Assembly: GCA_029948255.1 (NCBI GenBank)
Contig: JALIZF010001612.1
Span: 248,001-312,000 of the forward strand
Length of the DNA stretch: 64,000 nucleotides
Direction: 5' to 3'
Source of the DNA: Telmatactis stephensoni
Lineage: Eukaryota > Cnidaria > Anthozoa > Actiniaria > Isophelliidae
A model generated the notes under the pieces. That model did no database searches, was not told the origin of the DNA, and saw nothing but the letters and a program-made list of their open reading frames with translations. The translations under genes were made by a program, and so were the position numbers. Positions 20,475 to 33,882 of this stretch are shown here, piece by piece (position 1 is the stretch's first letter; each line of letters opens with the position of its first letter).

Positions 20475-23400
20475 AGTTAATTGTTAGGTAACCACTACTA
20501 GAGAGAGATTTCACTGTACCCACACCATTGCTTACTGTACAAGTGTACAGTCCCTCGTCATTCCTGGTCAGATTTTTGATGGTCAACGTAGAGTTGGTTC
20601 GTCCCACTATCCTTCGATTGCTGATGTTTATTTGGACATCATTATTAAACAGCGTTTGTCCATCTCTCTTCCATGTTACATTCGGTGACGGCTTCCCGCC
20701 CATTTCACACCATAAAGTGACGTTCTCGCCCTCGGTTCTTGTCTTATTTTGTGGAGAAACGTGGATTACTGGTCGATCTAAGGGAAGGAAAGCTCCGTAT
20801 CAAGAATCTAACAAAATGATAGCTTGACTAAACCGAAGCAAAGCAAAGCATAGATAGTCATCTGGCGAGCGCAATCCAGCGACAGGTAAGATTTATCCAG
20901 CTCTATTCGGGAAAATGTGAAATATAATATTCTCACAAAAACAGATATATGTCCACTAGTAAAGTGTAATAGATATAAATTTGGAATGCAAAATACAGCC
21001 TACTACCGCAAAAAGATTATTATAAATTATGATTTCATTCTCTTCACTAGCTAGCTGGTCAATATACTTGGTTAGAAGCCTTCTCAATAATCAAAGGTAT
21101 ATATTTAACAATTAGACTACCACGAGTTCGAGTTTTCTATCGGCTGATAGTTGACGAGGGCGATGCCCGAGTCAACTATCAAAACCGATAGAAATTAATA
21201 TAAGAAAGAGTAGTTTAATTGTTTTAGTAAAAATCTACTAGTATTCTAATGCAAAATTTTGAAAAAATTGAGTGATATTTTTTAACCTAAAAAACTTTTC
21301 GGAATAATAGTTTCCACGGCAAATGTCTTTTTTTTTTTTGGAAGCCGAGGAAAATCGGCAGCCAGACCAGCTGAGCTTTCTTCCTCTAAAAAGAAGTGGT
21401 TTGATCGTAGAAGAAAGTCGAAAAGCTCAAAAAAAACAAAAGAAGTACGGATTATCTGATACTTGTGGAGATTTATTTGTATTGTTCGGGGCGAAAAGAC
21501 GAAAAAGGATGGAGCTGACCGACCGGCTCGCCGTGAATTGATTCGGTGAAAGAGAAGCTTTTCAAATTATAGCTTCAACCTGAAGGAATCCTGCAGAAAC
21601 GTTATTGAAAGGTAATATGTATTCATTCATTACTCGTTCAACTTTTCGACGCACGGGAGTAGGGTAAGACGAAAATTAAACTGCATCCGGTTACTAAAAA
21701 TAGCACAGATGGGAATCATCACGGCGCGCGCCCCATTAACAAGTTTCCCTCTCTTATTTATGCTCTCTTGTTGCTACTCACCTCTGAAATGTTTTCTCAT
21801 CCTCATGAACGACGTCGACCACATGGAAAACAGAGCTTGCACTCCATATGTTGTGAATACGTTTGGTCAGCGGATTATTCGTACTTTGTTCGTAGAAATT
21901 ATAAACATCATATTTTGTAATAAACCCTAGGTGTTTTTACTCGAAAAGCAGAGTTAAATGGAATGTTAACATTTACTCAGCGTAAAATGGAAAAAAATTC
22001 CTTTTCAAAGTCGTAAATCGAATACAAAAAAATCGACAAATGCTCGGATTTATTTCGTGTGTCCCGGTTGGCAAACGTTTTCCCATCGTAATGACATCGG
22101 ATTTCAGAGTTTACGAACTTACACAGGTGATGGCATTATGGTTGCTTGGCTACTAAGCCAGCAACCACAAAAATGCTATGTGCTAATTCTGCTATTGGTT
22201 TAGGTCTGCAAATGGAACCTTGAAGGCTATTCTTTATTTTTGACTGCACATAACTTCCGTCTAGCCGATCTTTGGTATCCAACCAAAAGTGATGAAACTG
22301 TTTAGAAATGTTTCTCTGGAAGTACTTTCTCGCACAACATTCATTCAGTTCTTTTTTCTTCTACTTGAAAACAAAATGGATTACAAAAGTGGTGAATGAG
22401 TTTTCTTACCCCTTGCGTTACATTATATATTTTAATCAAACAGAAACAAAAATACAATATTTAAAAAGAGCACACCAAAGTTAGCAAAACTTGAAATTTT
22501 GAGGTAGTTTTGTTGAATAGCGCCAAAGTTATGGACGGCCGAAGTTTGTGCTTTTTGTATAGAAACGTTTGTTGGAGGACAAGACGTTGCTAACTTTGGT
22601 GTGCTCTTTTCAAATATTATATTTTTGTTGCTGTTTGATAAAAATTAAAATGTCACGCAAGAGATGAGAAAAGCTCATTGAGTGACTAATGTGGGGCCAA
22701 TTCAAGTATTGCCAAAGCGCACGTATGTCAAGGTTGACAATTACCATGATATAAAAAAAATCGTGGAGCATTGAGTAAGGCTATTGGCAGGTGCTGTATT
22801 TGATTTAAAAACTAACCACACCCTATTTCCATTGTTTAATGTAGGTTTTGAATTTCGGGGGAGGACCCAGGACAGGTTTTGAATTTTGAATTCAAGACCT
22901 GCATCAGGTTTTTTGCCAAGTTACTAGTCATGTACACACATTTGAGAAGTTTTACCTTCAATGCACTGCATTTGAGATTTTATAATTAGACACACACTAG
23001 AAGTCAGAAAGTCATAAAATTTAAGGAATTGACTATTCTAGCGGCCTTAAAAAAATATCGCAAATGATATCTTACGCATCGACCCTACCGAGCCTCGAAC
23101 CCTCAACCCTTAGCATCTTACGGTCCATTCACTTACCACTATGCTATCCGGTAAATCGTTGACCATGATGGAATTTAAGAAGCTTTATCTCAACACAGCT
23201 ATTGTTCGACGTTAATTTGATGCAAATATAAATCACTCGATATAACTCGGATTTGATACTATAACTCAAAAACCAACGATTTGAGTTCTCATTTCCAGAA
23301 CTTTTGCATTGAAACGATAAAAATAGGGTTTGGTTAGTTTTTAAACCACTTCAAACACGGGCTCGGGTTTGAATTGAAATTCAAGACGTCGGGCCTGCGG

Positions 23401-25509
23401 CCTTCAGTCTTGAATTTCAATGCAAACCCTCGCCCTAGCGTTTGAAACTTTATATATATCGTACTAGCGTTCATTCTATAGCCAAAGCATATGTCTACAC
23501 CTATTTCAAATAACGTTGTTGTCAGCGAAAAGACCTAAAGGCTAGCCGACCGACTCACCGGAAAGGGATCGGAGTATGGGTATAAATTACTAAAGGCTAT
23601 GAAACCACAAGTATACACCTATTTCGAAAAAGGTTGTCTAACAAGAGACCTCAAGCCAACGCGACTAGACAGAAAAGGAGTATGGGTAATTGCAAAACTT
23701 CACTCTCTTTTCAGCCTTGGTCTTCATTTTTAACATAAATAAATGAAGTTCTTTGGTGTATAAGGTCAGAGCAAGCTAGATTTAAATTGTCGTGTAGATA
23801 TTTGTGTGGTTTTATAACTTTAGTAATTTCTACTCATGATTCCTTTCAGATGAGCCGCGTATACTCGTGCTCTTTTGCCCGACAATGTTTATTGAAAAAG
23901 GTGTATGAATATGCCTATTCTCAACTAGCTTGCACTGATCGAGCCTATACAACAAAGAACTTCATTTGTACATTAATGTTTAAAATCAAGACCAAAGCAA
24001 AAAAGCGAGTTAAGTTATGAACCCTATCCATATTCCTTTTCGGTCAAGTCGCATAGGTTTGAGGCCTCTAACTCGACAACCTTTGTGATTCAGAAATAGG
24101 TGTATCACAACAGTCTTACTCTACTTACAGTTGACTTGCACATAAGCTTTATTTGATCGTACAGGTTTGATTGAATTGGTTGCATTACAGTAGTAGAGTC
24201 CGTCATCTTCTCTTGTAATGTTGATTATTGTCAAAGTGTTGGTAATATTGTCTTGGTTGAATCTTGAAGAGGATGATAGATTAAGTACTTCACTATCTTT
24301 CCACCATTTTACGGTAGGTATTGGTTTTCCACTAACGTTGCATGGTAAGAAAACGGTCTGCCATTCATTAACAGTTTGATTATTTGGATGTGTAAGGATT
24401 GATGGCTTTATATCTAAGACAGAAAAAAATTACTTTTGTTGAAACCAGCACAAAATATAAAGTAAACTACTTGGTATTAACAATCAAACAATAAAACAAA
24501 CGATATTCAAGGTAATAATTCTTGGTGATTTGTAACAGCTCGTAAAACGTTACCATCCCGCGGGATGGTCCCGTAGGCAAGCTATCCCAAGTGCTTTTTA
24601 TTTTATTCCCCGCGGGAATCCCGAGGGTTTATTGGATGGATATGTCTGAATTCCTTGTGAATTTTACATGAAATAAGAGTGTTTCGGTTTTAGGAACTTG
24701 TAATGGTATTTCTGAAAAAGAAAGAAAAGAAAGAAAAATGAAAGAAACTAAGAGAAATTATATAAATGTTTTTTGGAACATCTCTAACACATGGTAGGAA
24801 TAGAATGTAAGCGGTTTGAAAGAAAAACAAATGAACTTCAGAACTTCAGACATGCAATGTACCAGGGGAGGGGAGGGTACTCCTATATATATGAGGATGG
24901 GGATGCTCGTCGTAAATGTTGAAAATGACCCTAAAAAATATTAACCTAGAGGGCGTCGCATCACGCTTTTACCCCTAAAAGGTAACAATTCTAAAACAAT
25001 AAATGTAATATTTTTTTCAATTTTGATAGTATTAAAGACAGAATCGTAGAACACCTTATACTTGTAGTCCAACTAACATTTGAAACACCCTAAAAGATCG
25101 CTGATTTTGACTCTTAAAAGATACGACGAGTATCCCCGCACAAAATATATCGGAGGGCCCCCTCCCGCAGCACTGTATGTGGTTATCCAGAGTGAGCTAG
25201 ATGTGAGCATTTGGTGAACATCGAAGGGACGTCGTGAGAGGGAAAGTTCTCCACAGAGTTTGCATCCTGGGCCTTTAGCGGATCTGAAAACGTAAGACAA
25301 AAGTATATTCAAATATCCATCTTGTATTAATATCAATCTAAATAACTTAATTCTAACTTAAATTATTGCTGATACAATTAGTTGTGAGCCATGAGATTAG
25401 TACATTTAACATCATAGCTAGAGTCTGATAAGGGAGCTAGGGGACGCTGTGGTTTGGACTTTTCCTCGGGTTAATTAATCAATCTATAAATTGATATATT
25501 CATTCCTTC

Positions 25510-25541
<32 letters not shown>

Positions 25542-28500
25542 ATTGATTGATTGATATTTATCTATTAATGTATTTATGTATTTATTTATATATTTGTTTG
25601 TTTGTTTGTTTTAGGGCATTGTTTTGATTTCTTTACCCACTTCCTTATAGTAGAAACCACTAAATCTAACCTAAATACATAACTTACCCACCATATAACC
25701 CTTAACCTAACCTTACATGTAAAACAACTTTCCAAAAATTTCCATGATTACAAAAATGCTCTGCTCCGAATTGTCTCTTCCCCCTCTCATACAATGCTTT
25801 GAAAGGAAAAGATGCCCCATAAATGACAATTTTCTGTACTTCACTTTCACCATTTACAAGTTTTTAACTCGTGGATTGCAAATCCACAAGTTATTGTGAG
25901 GGGGCAGAATATGCAAATGTGTCACTCGAACATAAATAAATTGTTAACTTTTGTTCGAGGAGGCCTGAGAAGAAGAATATACGGAATTAAGATGGCCGAC
26001 AAACATGCTCAACTTCGATTACTAAACAATCTTTTCGGGCTTTTAAAAGCAACTTAAATCAAACTGCACATTTAGGGATATGCCAGGGGAGAACTCTGAT
26101 AGTTAATTCCTTATTCCTGGCCAATTTTGTAATGTACTACTCTGTTTGGAATAAATCATTTTAATCGCATCTCCGTTCAGCTGTTCCGGATACTGACGCG
26201 AAAACCTTTCTGAATGGACTTTGTACGTCGCTTCCAGGCAAGTCGAACATCAAAGTTATCCGAGAATTTCTATGTTTTTTTCAAGCAAACTGTGTACCCA
26301 CACAGTTGCAATTACGATGTATCTTAAATCAAGCTTACTCAGCATGCAAGTGAAGAAGAAAGAACGAGCTGGTGAGGAGAATTTTGATAAAGATTTATTA
26401 TTGTCACGTCTAGACCATACCACATAATATAGGGTTAATTGGATATTAATTCATTTCCTGTTGTTGGACATGTGCGCTTAAGGGTGCTGGGACCTATTTC
26501 TGGAGCCCGTTGCTAGGGAAACCTCATATTTTTGTAAATCGGCTAATATTTGAATTCAAGCAGTGCTACTTATGAGGTAATCAACAATAACAAATTTCTT
26601 GAGTTTGATGACGTCTTCACGTGACGTCATCAAATGACGTCATAGGAACAGAAATTTCTATATATTTTGTATATTTTCAAAACATTTTTATTCAATTCTT
26701 ACATAGTACATGATAGTATGCCTTTATTCTTCAAGGTACACAAAGTGACGTAAGCGTTTTTCATTTCGTTGAGAGATTTTTTAGAGCTTTTTTTCGTCTT
26801 CGTAACTGAGACATTTTTGCTGATAACTTCGGTATTTTATACTTTTCTAGAAAACCCATTCATAACTTTGTGGAGTGTAACACATAAATATTTCAAGATA
26901 AAAATGATTATTTTAGCTGCAAACTCCTCAAAGATTATAGAATTTAAAATGAAAACCGGCTGTTTGCGCATGCGCACTGGAGACTTCAGATGTTCGACAC
27001 TTTAGAGTTCGACTGTATCATAATGAACAGCTTCAATATGCTTATATTTGGTTTTAAGACTTTCACCTACAATGTTTTGACCCATTATTTTGCTTAGCTT
27101 CGGCTGACTGATAATTTGAGAAATTTGTAGCATATTTCGTTGAATTAATTTCAATGAAAAATTATATTTCCCCGCTCTCTCGATAGAAATGCGAACCTTT
27201 AAGACCCAAAGAAACGGGGGCATTCCAAAAGTGACATTTTCTCAAAAATTGTAAAATCGAAGACGTCAATGAGCTCTGGCACTCGCATTTACAGCCAACA
27301 TAGCAACCACGTTGCTTAGTAACAAAATATGTCCCAGCACACAAGTTTGTAAAAATTCATTATTAAGTTTATTTATCTTTGAGTTCTGAATGAAATATTT
27401 TTTTCTTCGTACACTACAAATTGTTAAAAGATTATTAATGACAAGTTTAAAAACTTGTTTGTTGCTCTGAACATTTCGTATGAATAACGGTAGCCTTTCA
27501 CTTACGTAAAATGAAATAATTAAAACAATATTCATCATGAAAATGTATTTGCATCTCCACACTTTCAGAGTGATTGATGAATAGTATGTTGATCAATAAA
27601 ACCTCTTGATATTTTACACTATGTTCTACTTATTTGTCCAATTTTGGCTTGAAAAGGAGTACCACTAAAATGTCCCATTTAAAAAAATAAACAAAATCAC
27701 TCTATCTGAATCCTGTTGGTTATAACTCTCTTTTAAATAATAATAAATAAACTTTATTTGACTTCCAATTTATGATAGCAAATACTTAAGCAATAGAAGA
27801 TAGGTAGTTTCTATGACTCTACCGGTGAAATAGAGCACGCGTGATGTTGGGAGAAACACGAGAAAAGTTTTTCGAGTGTTTCTCCCAACATCACAAGTGC
27901 TCTATTTCACCGGTAGAGTTATAGAAAACTATCTTCTATTGCTTTTATGATATAGCAAGAGGTATTTTAAGAACGATCAAATTGTGTTATTTTCTGATCA
28001 AAACTAAAATTCTCAAAACTTGCGCAAATGTAAGCCAATCACATTTGTCGTACTATTGACTAATCAGTGTGACTCAAAGCGGCGTTTTTGACAAAACAGT
28101 TTGACAACTTTCATCGAAAGAATTCAGCAAAAAATATGTTGAAAAGGGAGTTTTCTGTTTTTATAATGGAACAATGACTCGAAAATAGAGGAAAAGACTA
28201 AATATAACTTACAGTTCTTCAAGATTTGGAAATGTTTACTTGCTTTCGACGAATCAAGCAGCATTCGCTATGGTGAATTGAAAGCCGTGTTTTCGGTTGG
28301 AAAAAGCTGAAGTTTGAAAGAGACTTACAGGATAAGGATTTTGCTGGTAAACGAGAGAAGCTGTTGATTTGAATTATCTGTTGGCTAACACCGATAGCTT
28401 GCCGTCAAAACATCTCTACACTGGCGTAGTTGAGATTGAACAAGTTGTCTCGTGGCGACAGTCAGTTTTGGAAATCTTCGCCTCTCTTTGTAAGTAAGAA

Positions 28501-31500
28501 ACAAAACTTTGTTCAATGAAAAATAACTCTTATTGATCGAAACTAATCTGGGAGAAAAAAACAATTTCCTATGTTGTGAATTCTAGTTCCTTAAATTTGA
28601 TTTATAAGCTTACTGGCGTCGTTTGCAAGTTCATGCTCATACAAGTCATTTTCTATGAATATTTAACTTACTTTTTATTGTTATTGTCCGACCACGAGGC
28701 TTAGTTTGTAAATTTAAACGATAACTGGAATGATAGAAAGTATTTTCTAGTTTATTTCTAAGTTTGGGTCTCCTAAACTAAAGTGAAATTTGTAAATAGA
28801 CGTTTTGGTATAATCATTCGTCAGAAAACCATGTCTTTACCGGTGAAATAGAGCATAGATTTTGGTGGTCTCTCAGCCAATCAGAACGTGTGTTATAATT
28901 GAGCTATATTATAAATGCTAATATCTCCGAGAATCGTATAGCAAACTGCTAAATCACGCGCTGATTGGTCGAGAAGGATGGTGATATTTTGTGGAATCGA
29001 GGGGCTTCCATTTACGTCCGCATATAAATGATTATCAATTTCTTTCTAGTCAAAATTTGGATATCCTTTCTATAGAAAAGCGTTTTACTCTTTCATTACA
29101 CTTTTAGAATAAATTTAGAATATTTTCATCTCCAATCATATAATCTTTCGAAAAATATTAACACAAATACAAACAAAAACTAAAAGGAAAACGATCATAA
29201 ACAGCTGCACCGTCGACAGACATGTTCAGCCCGGTTTTCAACTTACTTTCAAAAATGTTCTTGCCCTAAAAGATTTGCTTACACATCCAAAGAAGAAAAG
29301 GTAAACATGAGTGAATACTTCAGTCTTTCTAGAGTACTGTATAAGCCTATTTATTATATTTCTCATGAGCAGGAGATGCAAAATCACCACTTCTCAAGCT
29401 CGGCAAAACCAGTGCCCGAACAACATGCCGAAAATCAGTTCAAAGACAAGACAACAATTGATTTTTAAAAAATCTTAACAAAATTAATTGTTTAAAACAG
29501 TATTTTCCTTAATGAAAGTTCATTTTTGAGTTTGTTTTAAGCCAAAATCTAGCGAAGTCCCTTGGCCTAGCGACTTCAACTCAGGCAACTCTCCGTGACT
29601 CTTCATCGAACCTGTGGCCTAAAAACTCCGACAATTGCTCAAACTAGTTTTTCAAAACATCAAAAGATAAAAAGCTTGATATAAGAGCTATTAAAAGTAG
29701 ATAAATGCTTACCGTTTTTCTGTTCAACGGTGTCAGTGACTACCAGAGTCAGTGATCCAAACGAAACTTTCCCGGTTCTAGCTAGAACGTCTTGTTTTGC
29801 CGTTCATGAGACAACTCAGACAACTGTTCCTCCAGGATAATGCCCACCGGTGATTCTTCATTTCGATTGCAGTAAAAGAAAGTTTGTTTCGACGTAATTT
29901 GAATTTATTTGCTCCTCAGCTCACGGCGAGGCCGGTTTGCAAAGGGGTTTTCATTCATGCTTACAGCTTCAACCTGATTCGTCAGTTAGTTTTGTTTGTT
30001 GGCTATGAAATGGCTTCCCGTGCGCTCGCAGCAAGATTGTCAAAAAACTAGTATTATTTAACTTTTTTTCTTGTCTGCTATACGATTCAGGAAAATGGAT
30101 TGGCTTGACTCTGGAATTTAACGTCGCTTCGCGACTCGTGCGATATCTGCTTTTCTCGTGAATTCAACGTGGAATTCCCTCGTCAGCCAATGAATTTACC
30201 TATAATATAGATAAAACTAAATATAAAACTAAGACAAAATCTTTTGTAATGCAATGCTCATATCTAAAAGCCAAAATTCATTGGAGTGGGCAGAAACACT
30301 TCAATTTACCATGTTCAATTTACATGTAATATACATTAGATGTTTGCAACTATCTACAAATAGAAAATGAAATCTTGTAACATTTCAACTGTTTAAGACT
30401 AACATTCTAATATACACGTTTGAAATTTGAATTTTTATAGAATTTTTGAGTTTTATTAATGTATTATGTTTCTGTCCGTATTTTTTCATAAGGAGGGTTA
30501 CACTTATTACTGCATTAGGGAGGGGACAGTACATCAGTGGAAAGCTAAATGGGGGTTATAATATTATGGGCAATATTATGGGGATTAGAAACAAACCAAA
30601 TGAAGTATTGGGGACTATGAAACTTTTGACTTCCATTGTAGGGGGGTTGGGTGATATTTACAAGAGACTCACACTGATTTTTCCACCCCCACCCCCTCCC
30701 CCTATGCAGTAATAATTGAAAGAACCCTAACACTGAATATTCATACTCAATGATAGATCACAATTATTCATGAAGGATGTGGGAAAGGGCATGGCCAGGA
30801 CAAAAGGCAACAACGATCTCATAATTTATTAGATACCAGACATGACTGAAACTCAATCCACGAGTTGTAAGGGCCATTTGTACCGATATTATCTGTTCTG
30901 GTTCAATACACAACTGTGGGAAGTACTTGGACATTTATATATATACTGAAGCGTCTTATCTAGATATCACTGACGAAGAAAGTTGTAACTTTCGAAACAT
31001 GAAAACAACTCGTTATTTATGCGAAACATATTATTTTGCATACAACGCTCAACTCACAAATGTTAATTGATTCTGATGCCGAGGGAAAACTAAATTAACG
31101 CTCACTATTTTCTACATTGATATTTTACAATTTAGTACAACGCTCAACTGAGCTCACATGTTTTTGCTGAGTGAGGAAAAGCTGAAGAAACCCGGAGAAA
31201 AAATCCTCGTGATGAAGGAGGAAAACCGGAGAGCCCGGAGAAAAGAATTAACACTCACTGCCTCCACTCTAATATTTTGCAATTTAGTGCAACCTTCAAC
31301 TAAACGTGTTGTTTTTGCTGAGTGAGGAAAAACTGAAGAACCCGGCCAGAGGAGAAAAAACCCCTCGATGACCAAGGATTATTGTTATCATAAAGGGAGT
31401 ACCCCCAATATACAGTAAAAATTGATTGAGAGAGTAGGAAGAGGGCATTGAATGCAATATCGTATACAACATATTTCGAATTTCTTACATAATTATTGAC

Positions 31501-33810
31501 AATCAATATCAGAAAATTAAGGCCTATTTCTGACGCCGCACTTTTCATCCAGTGCCGTTTTCAATTCAAATTCTAGTTAAAGGCATATTATTTGGCTGAC
31601 TCTGGTGCGCTGGATAACTGGGGCATTTAAATAGAACCATTATTTAAACGACAAACTTTTCTTGTACTTTCATTTCAATTTGATATGGCTCATGGCTCGT
31701 AGGGCGTCTGAACTGGGCATACGAGGCGATTCATTATAATAGGTATGGAATTTTAAGCACCTTATTGCTAAAATTTTTAAAAATATTAATGTTTTTTTGA
31801 AGGAAAGAAGACAATTTTCTAAAATTGAATTAGAAGCTAAAACCGAAACAAGCAAGAGAATCAAATCAAAGAAGGAAGTTCTGAAACTTGAACCCAAGCT
31901 CTAGAAAGAAGAAAATAATTAGAGAAAACTAAAAAATGCTAGCTAAAATGCTATTAGCTGTAGAATTCCTAACGTTGTTCAATTAAATTGATTCTGTACT
32001 CCAACTTAAATAATGTGAAACGTTACGGAAATTTCATTTCCGGAATTTATCTACTATATGCAAAATTATTTGCTTTCGGCTGCGCGATAAGCTAACTTGG
32101 TCACCCTTATTAATTCCCGGGGAAAATTCTTCATGCAAATAAATTCAAGAATGAAAGAATGAAACGTTTTACCTTAAGTATATGGTCATTCTTTCCCTGG
32201 TCAAGACTTTTGTGGTAAAGGATCAAGAAAAATTGTAGATATGTGTATGTGGTTTGAACTTCAGATTTCGAAACATCGTTTCGCTGAAATACATTTCGCT
32301 TTGACATTCCGATTGGGTGCATGAAATTAAAAATTAGAAATTGTCAAAACAATTGCTTATATTGAATCAATACAATTTTATAGTATTGTATACCTCATCT
32401 GTAGGGAAATCCCTTCTTTGGGCATCCTTAGAGCTGAAGACAGAGGATTCTTGGTTTTCATGTGACATCATCAACAAGCAAAATTCCTCAAAAACTATTT
32501 CTGAAAACTTGTAGTCCGTTTATTTAGGAAATTGCTTTGCAATCTAATAAAGTAAAATATCTAAATTAACGACGAAATTGTGGGTATTAGGCACTAGCAA
32601 CTGAATACAGGCAACCATGTTAAATGTATCTTATAACGCCAACAGTTTTAGTAATGCCAACCGGAAATTAAACTTTCAGACAAAGCATCCAACATCAAAG
32701 CAAGTCATGAAAGGACTTGAAAACCGGACTTGAAAGATGTGTAGCACTGTTCAGTTCTTGACACTTTTTCGTTTCTTGATAACAGTTGATGCTGAAGTAT
32801 TTCTCGTTCAACATCACATTTCTCGATGCACTATACTGTTGTTGGTTTTCCACGCTCAAAGACGTGAATACTTTGTTTCGCAGGTTTTTGTACATATGTC
32901 AACGGACAATAATCCTGCAAAAAGGTGCAAGTGAGCAATAAGAAATTGAAGCGTTCCTTTCATTGGCTTTTCTCCAAATACAGTTGCTCAAAATATGACA
33001 AATTTCTTTAAAAATATTGACACCGTCGACGTTCTAATAATTTGTAATTGAAGAATCGTTCATTTCTTTATCAGGAAGGGGAAGAGCTGGTAGTTTTTGG
33101 AATTTTTGCAAAAAAATTAATTGTCAAATCCCCTATTATTCCCTAAAATTTTCACATGTTGATTCTGGTGTTTCAATTGTGCAAATAGGTATATATCAAA
33201 ACCGCCAACGTTCGTGTAGGTTGACTATAAGTTATCAAAGTAGTTAAGAAGCATGTTCGAAGTGTGAAAGACAAAGGAGAAATTGACACGAACAAAGAAA
33301 TAATTGTTAACAAGGAATTAAACATGCCAACAAGAACTTGGTAATTCGAGAAGAAGCTTCTAAGAAAGGATTATATAAAGAGGGAGAGAAGAAAAAAACA
33401 GGCAATATTAAAGAAAAAAGCAAATGCTCTCGTTAACTGTATTATTTTATGTAACAATTGGAATATTACGCCCGCTCTGATTAGTTGAGATCCATCTGTG
33501 AATGTGCAGTACGATAGAGTGCACTCGAACAGATCTTACACACACCTTACTGGCTGAAATAGATCGATAAATATCAACATTATATTTCATTTTGCGGGTT
33601 TTTTCCTTTTTAATTCATCTCGTGGCGCACGTTTTTGTTCGCACCACATTATGATGTCATTTGTACATCTATTTGCGCACCCCCCTTCACCTCTCCCCTA
33701 AATCCTTACCTGCATTCAGTGTCGCATTTATCTCAAATTATTAAACAGTTTTAATCTTTTGGACATTGATTGATTGATCGATCGATCGATCGATCGATCG
33801 ATCGATCGAT

Positions 33811-33882
<72 letters not shown>

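Noticed and set aside
25073..25336. Minus-strand 87-codon frame near the Ig exons
   Set aside because: Overlaps the GGGTACTCC repeat family and shows no Ig, PAN or discoidin pattern.
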